Shown: positions 1-7,943 of the stretch, piece by piece | How positions within the stretch are numbered: the first letter of the stretch is position 1 | Layout of the letters: every line of letters starts with the position of its first letter | NCBI RefSeq assembly: GCF_003014755.1 | Contig: NZ_PYAW01000003.1 | Coordinates: 806,001 to 870,000 of the forward strand | DNA length: 64,000 bases | Origin: Chitinophaga niastensis | GTDB taxonomy: Bacteria; Bacteroidota; Bacteroidia; Chitinophagales; Chitinophagaceae | Direction: 5' to 3' | Program-made: the position numbers and the translations under genes | The notes under the pieces: model-generated | What the model was told of the DNA's origin: nothing | Databases searched by the model: none | Seen by the model: only the letters and a program-made list of their open reading frames with translations

Positions 1-275
1 GCATAAACATAGCAAAAGCATTGGTAGGTTGCAAGCGCAATAATTTTTTCCATTGCACTACTGCCTGCCTGAAATGGCCTTTGTTATACAAATCATGAGC
101 CTGTTGTTCGTATCGCGCAGCTATTCGTAAACTATCCTTGTTTGCGTGTATACCTTCCCGGTAGTTGATTACAGCGCATGATTTATTACCAAAGTAAATA
201 TCATCCGGTTCACTATAGGCAGCAGTAAACAGCAAAGTAAAAGATAGACAGCCTAACAGCTGGCGGGTTATCATC
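1..275 (-). CDS. Exported TPR-like protein, N-terminal part (runs off left edge)
   Basis: An open frame starts at the ATG at 275 and stays open to the window edge (91 codons seen). The first ~20 residues are a hydrophobic signal peptide (MITRQLLGCLSFTLLFTAAYS), followed by a short polar stretch. Residues ~55-90 look like one tetratricopeptide helix pair: a small residue and Tyr, then a GHF turn, then A..W..LL.L.PTNA. TPR proteins are usually scaffolds, and an exported one would act in the periplasm, but nothing visible gives a specific role. A TATATTTG box (303-310, minus strand) about 28 bp upstream fits a Bacteroidota -7 element, without a clear -33 partner. Confidence 0.6.
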
Positions 276-376
276 AATTGTGGCACATTTAAGGTTGCCC
301 GACAAATATAAATATTTAATAATTTATATATGCATTTTTTAAATGGAAAATAAATGATATGTAACAGCTAAAAAAA

Positions 377-865
377 TCAGGTATTCAGGTCGCTGCCGGA
401 AAACGAAAGCGGTAACAGATCATTGGCACGACTAATCACATATATTTTACCACTTAATCCGCCCAGGATCAGCCGGATAGGGCTCGCCTGCTTCATCTCG
501 TACTCAGACAGGGCCTGCCGGCACATGCCACAGGGTGATATGGGGCGGGAACTATCGCCGTTCAGGTTATGGTAGCTGATAGCGATGGTGTCAATATCAA
601 TATTAGGATATACAGAGGCAGCGGAGGCTAAGGCAACCCTCTCTGCGCAAAGGCCGATAGGGAAAGAGGCGTTCTCCTGGTTGGAGCCGGCCACTATCTC
701 ACCATTGGCGAGTTTAATCACTGCACCCACCTGAAAATGAGAATAAGGGGCATAAGCATGTGCGGTTACCTCCCGCGCTTCTTTAAGCAGCCAGGTATCG
801 GAATCATCCAGGCCGGTGATGTCGTTATATACCAGGTATTCAAACTGTTGGAGTTGTTTTTCCAT
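377..865 (-). CDS. cdd: Cytidine deaminase
   Basis: This 162-residue protein should deaminate cytidine and deoxycytidine to uridine and deoxyuridine in pyrimidine salvage. The zinc site is intact: CAE at residues 73-75 (Cys73 ligand, Glu75 proton shuttle) and PCGMC at 111-115 (Cys112 and Cys115 ligands). The substrate-binding region YSHFQVGA and the NxENASFP segment are also present. Its length is slightly above that of the ~130-residue homotetrameric type because of an N-terminal extension. It lies downstream of and co-oriented with the signal peptidase gene, with a 27-nt palindrome between them, so partial co-transcription is possible but unproven. Confidence 0.95.
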   Translation of the reverse strand: MEKQLQQFEYLVYNDITGLDDSDTWLLKEAREVTAHAYAPYSHFQVGAVIKLANGEIVAGSNQENASFPIGLCAERVALASAASVYPNIDIDTIAISYHNLNGDSSRPISPCGMCRQALSEYEMKQASPIRLILGGLSGKIYVISRANDLLPLSFSGSDLNT

Positions 866-947
866 ATCAACAATAGTAATGGGTTTTACGTATAGCCTTT
901 ACTGATAGATCGTACACAAGTCAGTACTAGTTGGGGGTAAAGACAAC

Positions 948-974
948 TACGGACCGGCAATATGCCAGTCCGTA
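948..974. repeat. 27-nt palindrome between lepB and cdd
   Basis: TACGGAC and GTCCGTA flank an inner GGC/GCC pair, giving a compact hairpin 31 nt after the lepB stop codon. It lacks a U-run in the minus-strand transcript, so it is not a textbook intrinsic terminator. It could be a processing or mRNA-end-stabilising hairpin. Confidence 0.5.
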
Positions 975-1005
975 ATTTACTTTAAATTATATTTCCTGCA
1001 ATTGC

Positions 1006-2202
1006 TTACCTGATATTTCTGAAGAGACGTCCCCAGCGGATGCCGCCTTCGCCGTAACTCATCCAGATAAGCCATGCTTTACCTACTACGTGATCTTCCG
1101 GCACAAAGCCCCAGTAGCGGGCATCCAGGGAGTTATTGCGGTTATCTCCCATCATCCAGTAATAGTTCATCCTGAAAGTATAGGAATCAGTTGCCTGTCC
1201 GTTGATGATAAATTTACCATCTTTTCTTTCAAGTGTATTGCCTTCATACACGCGGATAATACGGTCGTAGATAGCAATGTTGCTGTCGTCCAGCTTTACA
1301 GTAGCTCCTTTTTTAGGGATATACAACGGACCAAAGTTTTCATCGGTCCATTTGTAATGCGCCGTATCATGCGGGAAGATATTGTTGTAGTTGAAGTCCG
1401 AATAATTGGATTCTTCATAAACAGTAATATTCTTTACTATCGGGAATTGTTTCAATGCTGCCACATTTGCAGGTGTCAGGTTATAAAGAAACTTGTTTCC
1501 CTCAATCTGGTAAAAGTCGGGCGATGTAGTAGCAATGCCCAGTTCTTCCAGGCGGCTGCTGTTCAGCTGATCACCAGTGGTTTCTACCACATATTTATGC
1601 TGGCTGCCAGCGGGAACCGGTGCTGCCTGACCATTAACATATACCACACCATGAACAATCTTCAGGGTATCTCCTGCTTCTGCCATACAACGTTTGATGT
1701 AGTTCTCGCGCTTATCAACAGGACGGTGAAGGATCTGAGAGGAGTTCTGCACTGTTTGCCAGCCAAGTTGTCTTACCTGACCATAGTAGCTCGGATCAGG
1801 TGAATCCACTGCAACGGTATCACCTTCCGGGAAGTTGAATACCACTACATCATAGCGTTTAATTTCAGAAAATCCCGGTAAACGTCTGTACTTCCACTGC
1901 ACCGCTTCAGAATAAGCTTTGGCAGATTTAGTGAAAGGCAACGTGTGGTGCACAAAAGGCACTGCCAGTGGGGTCATTGGAATACGGGGGCCGTAACTGA
2001 TCTTACTTACAAACAGGAAGTCGTTTACAAGTAATGTCTTTTCCATTGAAGGCGTCGGGATCGTATAGGCCTCAAAAATAAATGTGCGGATAAGCGTGGC
2101 TGCTATAATAGCAAAGATACCAGCGTCCAACCATTCCCTTACCGCAGATTTCTTCTTCTTTGGCTGACTGTCTTTATTTTTTTTCCAAAATGCCAGGTTC
2201 AT
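1006..2202 (-). CDS. lepB: Signal peptidase I
   Basis: This 398-residue membrane protease should cleave signal peptides from exported preproteins at the periplasmic face of the inner membrane. A basic N-terminus is followed by one membrane helix (~27-46) and the catalytic box TIPTPSMEKTL with Ser52. The general-base Lys170 sits in YIKRCMAEAGD. The C-terminal S26 box (MGDNRNNSLDARYWGFVP) is intact at ~352-370. A long insert between the Lys box and the C-terminal box makes the protein longer than the E. coli enzyme, as is usual in Bacteroidota. The start ATG follows a minus-strand A/T-rich leader. Confidence 0.95.
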   Translation of the reverse strand: MNLAFWKKNKDSQPKKKKSAVREWLDAGIFAIIAATLIRTFIFEAYTIPTPSMEKTLLVNDFLFVSKISYGPRIPMTPLAVPFVHHTLPFTKSAKAYSEAVQWKYRRLPGFSEIKRYDVVVFNFPEGDTVAVDSPDPSYYGQVRQLGWQTVQNSSQILHRPVDKRENYIKRCMAEAGDTLKIVHGVVYVNGQAAPVPAGSQHKYVVETTGDQLNSSRLEELGIATTSPDFYQIEGNKFLYNLTPANVAALKQFPIVKNITVYEESNYSDFNYNNIFPHDTAHYKWTDENFGPLYIPKKGATVKLDDSNIAIYDRIIRVYEGNTLERKDGKFIINGQATDSYTFRMNYYWMMGDNRNNSLDARYWGFVPEDHVVGKAWLIWMSYGEGGIRWGRLFRNIR

Positions 2203-2329
2203 TCAGTTGCGCTTATTAGATGCTTAAAAAGGCAAATATAATATTCTGTTGTTAGCCAGTTGCTTTTCCTTTACAAAAGTTTTCTTAAAAATAGATTAAG
2301 GAATTATTTATTATAATTTTAATATATAT

Positions 2330-2359
2330 ATTGAAACAGCTCCGAATTACCTAAATTTG
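2330..2359 (+). promoter_or_regulatory. Candidate Bacteroidota promoter for the MerR/CarH-like gene
   Basis: ATTG at 2330-2333 and TAAATTTG at 2352-2359 match the -33 (TTTG) and -7 (TAnnTTTG) elements with an 18-nt spacer. The -7 box ends 19 nt before the TTG start at 2379, leaving a very short leader. Only sequence match and position support this. Confidence 0.55.
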
Positions 2360-2378
2360 GCCCTTTACTATACCTGCG

Positions 2379-3248
2379 TTGAATAAATTTACCATTAAGG
2401 ATATTGAAAATTTTACTGGTATAAAGGCACATACCATACGTATCTGGGAGCAACGTTATCCACTTTTCCAGCCCAAAAGAAAGGATACCAATCACAGAAT
2501 TTACGATAACGATGATCTGAAAGCGTTGTTACGTATCGCCTATTTGTACCACCACGGGACAAAAATCTCGCGCATAGCTGCTTTGTCAACAGCAGAACAA
2601 AATAAATTATCGCTGGAAATTGCCGGAGACAGTGACACATACCTCATGCAGGTAAATGAATTGATTGCGGCCACGCTGGACTACGACCAGCCCAGGTTTG
2701 AAAGCATTTTTCTCAACCTCGTATTACATGCAGGCTTTGAAAAATGTATCACACAAGTCATCTACCCTTATCTTGAAAAAATTGGTGTATTATGGCTTAC
2801 CGGCAATGTGAATACAGCACAGGAACATTTTTCCTCCAATATTATCCGCACTAAAATACTGGTGGCTATTGACGGACTGCCGATGAATTATCAGGCAGAT
2901 GATCATTTTTTGCTATTTTTACCGGAAGGAGAATTTCATGAAATTCCTTTGTTGTATGTACAATACCTGCTGAAAAAGCACGGCAAATGGGTAACCAGCT
3001 TCGGTCCCAATGTTCCCGTGTCTGACCTGGCTCCTTTTGTAACTGCTAAAAAAATAACGCACATCTACACACATATGCTCACTAATCTTACCCGCAAGGC
3101 CCTGAACAGCTTTGTAACAGATCTGAGCCTTCAGTATCCACACGTAAAGATCCTCTTATCAGGCCCGCACATCTCACCCTTCAGCCACCCGCTGCCGGAA
3201 AATGTGCAGTTACTCAGCAATCTTGACGCATTGACCAATAGTTTTTAA
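2379..3248 (+). CDS. MerR-family regulator with B12-binding-type C-terminus (CarH/LitR-like)
   Basis: Residues 1-70 form a MerR winged helix (FTIKDIENFTGIKAHTIRIWEQRYP). Residues ~85-160 resemble the four-helix cap of B12-dependent photoreceptors and carry the Trp-x9-Glu-His signature (Trp139, Glu149, His150) that surrounds adenosylcobalamin in CarH. Residues ~175-289 look like a B12-binding Rossmann domain with Glu185-x-His187, where the His would be the lower axial ligand. The usual Gly three residues after that His is Pro190. The start is TTG; no in-frame ATG lies near. Its stop codon overlaps the convergent hydrolase stop by 3 nt. By family it could be a light- and B12-dependent repressor, but no carotenoid genes adjoin it. 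Confidence 0.8.
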   Translation: MNKFTIKDIENFTGIKAHTIRIWEQRYPLFQPKRKDTNHRIYDNDDLKALLRIAYLYHHGTKISRIAALSTAEQNKLSLEIAGDSDTYLMQVNELIAATLDYDQPRFESIFLNLVLHAGFEKCITQVIYPYLEKIGVLWLTGNVNTAQEHFSSNIIRTKILVAIDGLPMNYQADDHFLLFLPEGEFHEIPLLYVQYLLKKHGKWVTSFGPNVPVSDLAPFVTAKKITHIYTHMLTNLTRKALNSFVTDLSLQYPHVKILLSGPHISPFSHPLPENVQLLSNLDALTNSF

Positions 3249-3892
3249 AGATTAGCGGCCAGTATCTTATTAATTTCTTCCGCGCGGTTCAGCACCATAA
3301 AGTGGCCACCATCGGGAATTACGTGGGTAGGCTTTAAATATTTAACAGGGAAAGGCCAATCCTTTGCGCCATGAATATGAATCAATCCATCCGGCACTAT
3401 TTCGTTTTCCCAATGCAGAATAACATTCACCGCCCAGCGCATATAGGTATAATCCCGCTTCGCGAGATATTCATTTACCAGGGTCCTTTCTGCTGCTGTT
3501 TCTATATTCAGAAATCTTTTGACAATGACATTCCTTCGCTGGTAAAGGATTTGATCAGGAAGCTTATGTAATCCCAGTTTCCTTACCCAATTATAGTAAG
3601 GTGGTTTTTCTGCTGTTAGTTTAATACTGGAGAGGAGAATGTTTTTTTCTACCGGGATATGCCTGGCTATTTCCAGGCTCATTATGCCGCCAAACGACAC
3701 ACCCATTAATGTAATGGGCCCATCGGCCTTTATGCCTTGCGCCATGCGGGCGGCATAATTGCTGATGGGCTCATCTGGCAATGGTGTTATCCATTGCAAA
3801 TAATGCACCTGGTAGTTCCCGGGAAAGCGCAGGTTGTTAAAAATGCGCTCATCAGCCCCAAGACCGCTGATCAGATACAGATGTTTTTGCAT
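3245..3892 (-). CDS. Alpha/beta-hydrolase fold protein
   Basis: This 215-residue protein has the nucleophile elbow GVSFGG (Ser66) after strand 5, an early oxyanion region LISGLGADERIF, and a C-terminal GGHFMVL supplying the catalytic His. It is shorter than most esterases and has a small cap. It lacks a signal peptide, so it is cytoplasmic. It starts 8 nt after the response-regulator stop codon, so the two are very probably one operon. The substrate cannot be told from sequence. Confidence 0.8.
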   Translation of the reverse strand: MQKHLYLISGLGADERIFNNLRFPGNYQVHYLQWITPLPDEPISNYAARMAQGIKADGPITLMGVSFGGIMSLEIARHIPVEKNILLSSIKLTAEKPPYYNWVRKLGLHKLPDQILYQRRNVIVKRFLNIETAAERTLVNEYLAKRDYTYMRWAVNVILHWENEIVPDGLIHIHGAKDWPFPVKYLKPTHVIPDGGHFMVLNRAEEINKILAANL

Positions 3893-3900
3893 ATTGTTGG

Positions 3901-5085
3901 TTATGAACTCACTTTTTTCTTATCGCGGTTAGGCACCACAAAATCATCTACATCTTCTACGGTAATGGTTTTACCGGATAAGATGATCAATCTTTCCACC
4001 ACATTGCGCAGCTCACGGATATTACCGGTCCAGTTATGGCCTTGCAGCGCCTTCATGGCATCTTTGTCCAATACCTTACGGGTAATGCCATATTCAATAC
4101 AAACCGCGTCCAGGAAGCTATCTACGAGTAATGGCACATCATCTCTCCTATCATTCAGTGACGGCACATGAATAAGGATAACACTTAAACGATGGTATAA
4201 ATCCAGGCGGAAATTTTTCTCTTCCACTTCCTGTAGCAGGTCTTTGTTGGTAGCTGCTACGACCCGCACATCCACATTGATTTCCTTGTCGCCGCCCACA
4301 CGGGTAATCTTGCCTTCCTGTAATGCACGTAACACTTTTGCCTGTGCACTTAAACTCATATCCCCTATTTCATCCAGGAACAGGGTACCACCACTGGCTT
4401 GTTCAAACTTGCCGATACGTTGTTTCACCGCAGAGGTAAAGGAGCCTTTCTCGTGACCAAACAATTCACTTTCTATCAGTTCACTTGGAATGGCAGCACA
4501 GTTCACTTCTACCATAGGGCCGGCAGCGCGGTTGCTGCGTTCATGCAGCCAGCGGGCTACCAGCTCTTTACCCACCCCGTTTTCACCGGTAATGAGTACG
4601 CGGGCATCAGTAGGAGCTACTTTATCTATTGTTTCCTTGATCTTCAGAATGGGTGTTGACTGACCAATCATATCCGGCACCTTATTCACTTTACGGCGCA
4701 GGGTTTTGGTTTCAGTTACCAGCGTGGTTTTATCCATGGCATTACGCAGGGTAATGAGCAGGCGATTGAGATCCGGTGGTTTGGAGATATAATCGTACGC
4801 GCCTTTTTTTACCGCATCAACAGCAGTATCAATATTACCGTGGCCGGATACCATTACAATAGGTATATCAGGATTCACTTCCCTGGCTTTTTCCAGGAAT
4901 TCCAGTCCGTCCATTTTAGGCATTTTGATATCGCATAATACGGCATCATATGGCTTTGCCTGGAACATTTTAAATCCTTCTAACCCGTCCGCAGCCTCAT
5001 CTACCTTATACCCCTCGTAACTCAATATTTCCGTGAGTGTTTTACGGATGCTTTTTTCGTCGTCTATTATTAAAATGTTAGCCAT
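3901..5085 (-). CDS. Sigma-54-type response regulator (receiver + AAA+) lacking a DNA-binding domain
   Basis: The start is taken at ATG 5085 (MANILIIDDE); an upstream in-frame extension has no receiver homology. Residues 1-120 are a receiver domain with phospho-acceptor Asp52 (VLCDIKMPKMDG). Residues ~140-370 are a sigma-54 activator AAA+ domain with Walker A GENGVGKE and Walker B GGTLFLDEIGD. The GAFTGA loop that contacts sigma-54 reads GSFTSA. The protein ends at residue 394, soon after the NIRELRNVVERL segment, so the usual C-terminal Fis-type helix-turn-helix is absent. The partner histidine kinase is not adjacent. An alpha/beta hydrolase follows in the same operon. Confidence 0.92.
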   Translation of the reverse strand: MANILIIDDEKSIRKTLTEILSYEGYKVDEAADGLEGFKMFQAKPYDAVLCDIKMPKMDGLEFLEKAREVNPDIPIVMVSGHGNIDTAVDAVKKGAYDYISKPPDLNRLLITLRNAMDKTTLVTETKTLRRKVNKVPDMIGQSTPILKIKETIDKVAPTDARVLITGENGVGKELVARWLHERSNRAAGPMVEVNCAAIPSELIESELFGHEKGSFTSAVKQRIGKFEQASGGTLFLDEIGDMSLSAQAKVLRALQEGKITRVGGDKEINVDVRVVAATNKDLLQEVEEKNFRLDLYHRLSVILIHVPSLNDRRDDVPLLVDSFLDAVCIEYGITRKVLDKDAMKALQGHNWTGNIRELRNVVERLIILSGKTITVEDVDDFVVPNRDKKKVSS

Positions 5086-5189
5086 AGTAAATTTTAGGTT
5101 TTGTACTACCGGCAATGTCCGGCATTTATACAACGGGCAAAAATAAAGATTAATCAGTTAAAATTGCAGGATATCTAAGATCATTTAAT

Positions 5190-5720
5190 ATGGGGGAAAC
5201 AATTAAAATAATGCCATATAATCCATTGTGGCCATATGAATTTAAGGAGATTGCCCGACAATTGCAGGCTGCCATTGGAAAATATGCATTGGCTATTGAC
5301 CATATAGGCTCCACCAGTGTGCCAGGCTTGGCTGCCAAAGATGTGATTGATATACAGGTAACGGTTACATCACTGGAAGTGCCGGTACAGGCCCTGTTAG
5401 AGCAGCTTGGATTTAAAAGAATAATGCACCTGCAGGATCACCGGCCTCCGGGAAGGGATGATCTGGCGGCAGATGAATTACAAAAGCATTTCTATCACAA
5501 GAACGAAAGAAGCGTAAATTTACATATACGGGTGCAGGGGAAATTTAATCAGCGCTATCCTTTGCTGTGCCGCGATTATCTGCGTGCACACCCGTTGGCA
5601 GCACAGGCCTATGGCGCTATCAAACAGCAGCTGGCCAGGTATTTCCCTGACAACAGCACTGCTTATTACGATATCAAAGACCCGGTGTTTGATGTAATCA
5701 TGGAAGGCGCTTATGCATGA
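5190..5720 (+). CDS. GrpB-family (UPF0157) nucleotidyltransferase-fold protein
   Basis: This 176-residue protein has the family hallmark IDHIGSTSVPGLAAKDVIDIQV near residues 36-57, a nucleotidyltransferase-like G-S motif followed by Asp residues. Further family features are HKNERSVNLHIRV and a C-terminal KDPVFDVI. The molecular role of free-standing GrpB proteins is not settled; some are fused to dephospho-CoA kinase. It is divergent from the response regulator with a ~100-bp shared intergenic region. It has no signal peptide and should be cytoplasmic. Confidence 0.85.
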   Translation: MGETIKIMPYNPLWPYEFKEIARQLQAAIGKYALAIDHIGSTSVPGLAAKDVIDIQVTVTSLEVPVQALLEQLGFKRIMHLQDHRPPGRDDLAADELQKHFYHKNERSVNLHIRVQGKFNQRYPLLCRDYLRAHPLAAQAYGAIKQQLARYFPDNSTAYYDIKDPVFDVIMEGAYA

Positions 5721-5859
5721 GCAGCGGCAAAAGAATATAAATGATTCAGCTGCAACCCTTATGCAGTTTGATATTTAGACAACAGTCTACTAACTTTACG
5801 GGATAAATGCGTAATTTCAGTATATACAAACTAGCCAATACCTGTAATCTCATCCGCAT

Positions 5860-6672
5860 ATGAACGATTTTCTCGAAGAGCTAAAGCGGAGACACCAATT
5901 GGCGGCGGCAAATGCCTATCCGGCCACAGGTGCGGTAAATGATTTTGCCACCAACCTGATTAATTGGTTATTTCCTGAACACACCGGCCAGGTAATGGCT
6001 GATCCGGTAATGTTGGAGCAATACAGTCATCAGCTGGAAACACAGCTGGAACTCCTGTTGCAGTCTATGGTACATCAGTTGCCTACAGATGCTGCTTCCA
6101 TCAGTAATGCTTTTATGAATAAGGTACCGGTGATTTATGATGAACTCACCAAAGATGCCGAAGCCATTTTTCAAGGCGATCCGGCAGCCACCTGTTTATA
6201 TGAGGTAATCCGTGCCTATCCGGGCTTTTACGCCACTGCGTTTTACCGGATAGCCAATGCCCTGCATCAACTGAAGATTCCTTTGCTGCCACGCATGATC
6301 ACTGAACTGGCGCATTCCCGCACCGGTATAGATATTCATCCCGGCGCCACCATTGCTCCCTGGTTTTGCATGGATCATGGTACCGGCATTGTGATTGGCG
6401 AAACCTCTGTGATCGGACAACATGTAAAGCTGTACCAGGGCGTTACGCTGGGTGCACTGAGCATAGAAAAAAGTATGGCACGCAGCAAGCGCCATCCTAC
6501 TATCGAAGAATACGTGGTGATCTACGCAGGTGCCACTATACTTGGCGGCGATACAGTGGTGGGGCATCATAGCGTTATTGGCGGTAATGTGTGGTTAATT
6601 AAAAGTGTAGATCCTTTTTCGCGGATCTATTATAAAGCAGCACATAAATTTTCGGAGACGAACCAGGAATAA
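5860..6672 (+). CDS. cysE: Serine O-acetyltransferase (EpsC/CysE type)
   Basis: This 270-residue enzyme should transfer acetyl from acetyl-CoA to L-serine, the first step of cysteine synthesis. The C-terminal half (~150-260) is a left-handed beta helix of hexapeptide repeats (IDIHPGATIAPWFCMDHGTGIVIGE, in shorter runs), with the catalytic Asp-His in DHGTG and the acetyl-CoA loop ~205-215. The N-terminal ~140 residues form the helical oligomerisation part seen in this family. Cysteine synthase follows 243 nt downstream on the same strand, so the two consecutive steps are clustered, with a long hairpin element between them. Confidence 0.93.
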   Translation: MNDFLEELKRRHQLAAANAYPATGAVNDFATNLINWLFPEHTGQVMADPVMLEQYSHQLETQLELLLQSMVHQLPTDAASISNAFMNKVPVIYDELTKDAEAIFQGDPAATCLYEVIRAYPGFYATAFYRIANALHQLKIPLLPRMITELAHSRTGIDIHPGATIAPWFCMDHGTGIVIGETSVIGQHVKLYQGVTLGALSIEKSMARSKRHPTIEEYVVIYAGATILGGDTVVGHHSVIGGNVWLIKSVDPFSRIYYKAAHKFSETNQE

Positions 6673-6696
6673 TATATGCCCGGCTTCGCCGGGGAA

Positions 6697-6862
6697 ATTA
6701 TCTTTCCCAGGATTAGGCTGATTAACCATGATTTTTCTGATTACATTTTTTTCTATAAAAAGAGCAACACCAAATATTACTATTATCAGATCTCAATTAA
6801 TTTAAAAGAGAAATGTAATCAGAAAAATCATGGCTAATCAGCCTAATCCTGGGAAAGATAAT
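6697..6862. repeat. Long inverted repeat H1 (GATTA class) between cysE and cysM
   Basis: Two ~56-nt arms (6697-6752 and 6807-6862) are near-perfect inverted copies around a 54-nt loop. The outer ~45 nt differ at one position. The arms carry the shared words CCCAGGATTAGGCTGATTA and TTTTTCTGATTACAT. Two small GC-rich hairpins flank the element (CCCGGC-TTC-GCCGGG near 6679, GACC-GAA-GGTC near 6871). Unlike its relatives, it lies between two co-oriented genes. Confidence 0.9.
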
Positions 6863-6915
6863 CTAATAACGACCGAAGGTCGTCCATCTTTGTAAATTGA
6901 AAATAATTACGCTCA

Positions 6916-7797
6916 ATGGCTTCCATCATAGACCTGATCGGCAATACGCCGATGGTAGAATTAAAAAAGATTGCGGTGAATCCGGCGGTGAAGATATTCG
7001 CTAAACTGGAAGGCAATAACCCGGCTGGCAGTGTAAAAGACAGGGCTGCTTACGGCATGATCAAAGGCGCGCTGGACAGGGGCGAAATTAAACCCGGCAT
7101 GAAACTGATTGAAGCTACCAGCGGTAATACCGGTATTGCGCTGGCTATGATTTCCAGTTTATTTGGTTTGGAGATTGAACTGGTAATGCCTTCAGACGCC
7201 ACACAGGAGCGCGTCCTCACAATGGAAGTGTATGGGGCTAAAGTAACACTCACCCCTAAAGAGCTGTCTATGGAAGGCTCCATTGACTACGCCAATGCGC
7301 GGGTAGCAGAAGGCGGTTATTTTATGTTAAATCAGTTTGCCAATCCTGATAATTACGGCATGCATTACAAAACTACCGGCCCGGAAATATGGAAAGATAC
7401 AGCCGGCCAGGTGACGCATTTTGTAAGTGCCATGGGAACTACCGGTACTATTATGGGGGTGTCCCGTTATTTAAAAGAACAGAATCCGGATGTACAGATA
7501 GTGGGTTGTCAGCCTACGGAAGGTTCCAGGATTCCAGGCATCCGTAAATGGCCGGAGGCGTATCTTCCTAAAATATTTGAAAGACCACGGGTAGACCGTA
7601 TCATGGATATTTCTGAAGCAGAAGCCAGGATCATGACCAAAAGACTGGCCAAAGAAGAAGCTATCTTTTGTGGTATGAGCAGTGGTGGTGCGGTAGCAGC
7701 AGCTGTACGTGTATCCCAGGATTTACGTAGTGGCGTGATCGTTAGTATCATCTGCGACCGGGGAGACCGGTATTTATCCAGTGATTTGTTTTTATAG
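6916..7797 (+). CDS. cysM: Cysteine synthase B (O-acetylserine sulfhydrylase)
   Basis: This 293-residue PLP enzyme should make cysteine from O-acetylserine and sulfide or thiosulfate. The PLP-binding lysine is Lys41 in NPAGSVKDRAA. The substrate loop EATSGNTGIAL is at ~65-75 and the phosphate-binding glycine loop SAMGTTGTIMG is at ~175. Its length and the NPAGSVKDR form fit CysM better than CysK. It pairs functionally with the upstream serine acetyltransferase. Its TAG stop lies inside the left arm of inverted repeat H2. Confidence 0.94.
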   Translation: MASIIDLIGNTPMVELKKIAVNPAVKIFAKLEGNNPAGSVKDRAAYGMIKGALDRGEIKPGMKLIEATSGNTGIALAMISSLFGLEIELVMPSDATQERVLTMEVYGAKVTLTPKELSMEGSIDYANARVAEGGYFMLNQFANPDNYGMHYKTTGPEIWKDTAGQVTHFVSAMGTTGTIMGVSRYLKEQNPDVQIVGCQPTEGSRIPGIRKWPEAYLPKIFERPRVDRIMDISEAEARIMTKRLAKEEAIFCGMSSGGAVAAAVRVSQDLRSGVIVSIICDRGDRYLSSDLFL

Positions 7798-7943
7798 CTT
7801 TTAGCAGTTAGCGATTAGCTTTTAGCTTTTAGCTTTTAGTAGAAATGACCAAAGCGAATGAACATAAAAAAGAACGGAGCGAAGATGATCTTCGCTCCGT
7901 TCTTTTTTATCCTAAAAGCTAATCGCTAACTGCTAAAAGCTAT
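7794..7943. repeat. Inverted repeat H2 (TTAGC class) joining cysM and pdhB stops
   Basis: Arms 7794-7825 and 7912-7943 are perfect 32-nt inverted copies rich in AGCTTTTAGC and AGTTAGCGATTAGC words. Both arms include the stop codon of the gene on their side: cysM TAG at 7795-7797 and pdhB TAG read from 7942-7940. A strong terminator hairpin sits in the middle. Confidence 0.92.
7864..7910. terminator. Bidirectional intrinsic terminator nested in H2
   Basis: A 15-bp GC-containing stem (GAACGGAGCGAAGAT and its complement) with a one-base loop is preceded by A6 and followed by T6. It can therefore terminate transcription from both cysM (plus) and pdhB (minus). Confidence 0.92.

Noticed and set aside
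1090..1803. Long open frame on the plus strand inside lepB
   Set aside because: It is an antisense shadow of the signal peptidase gene with no protein-like features; similar shadows were dropped throughout.
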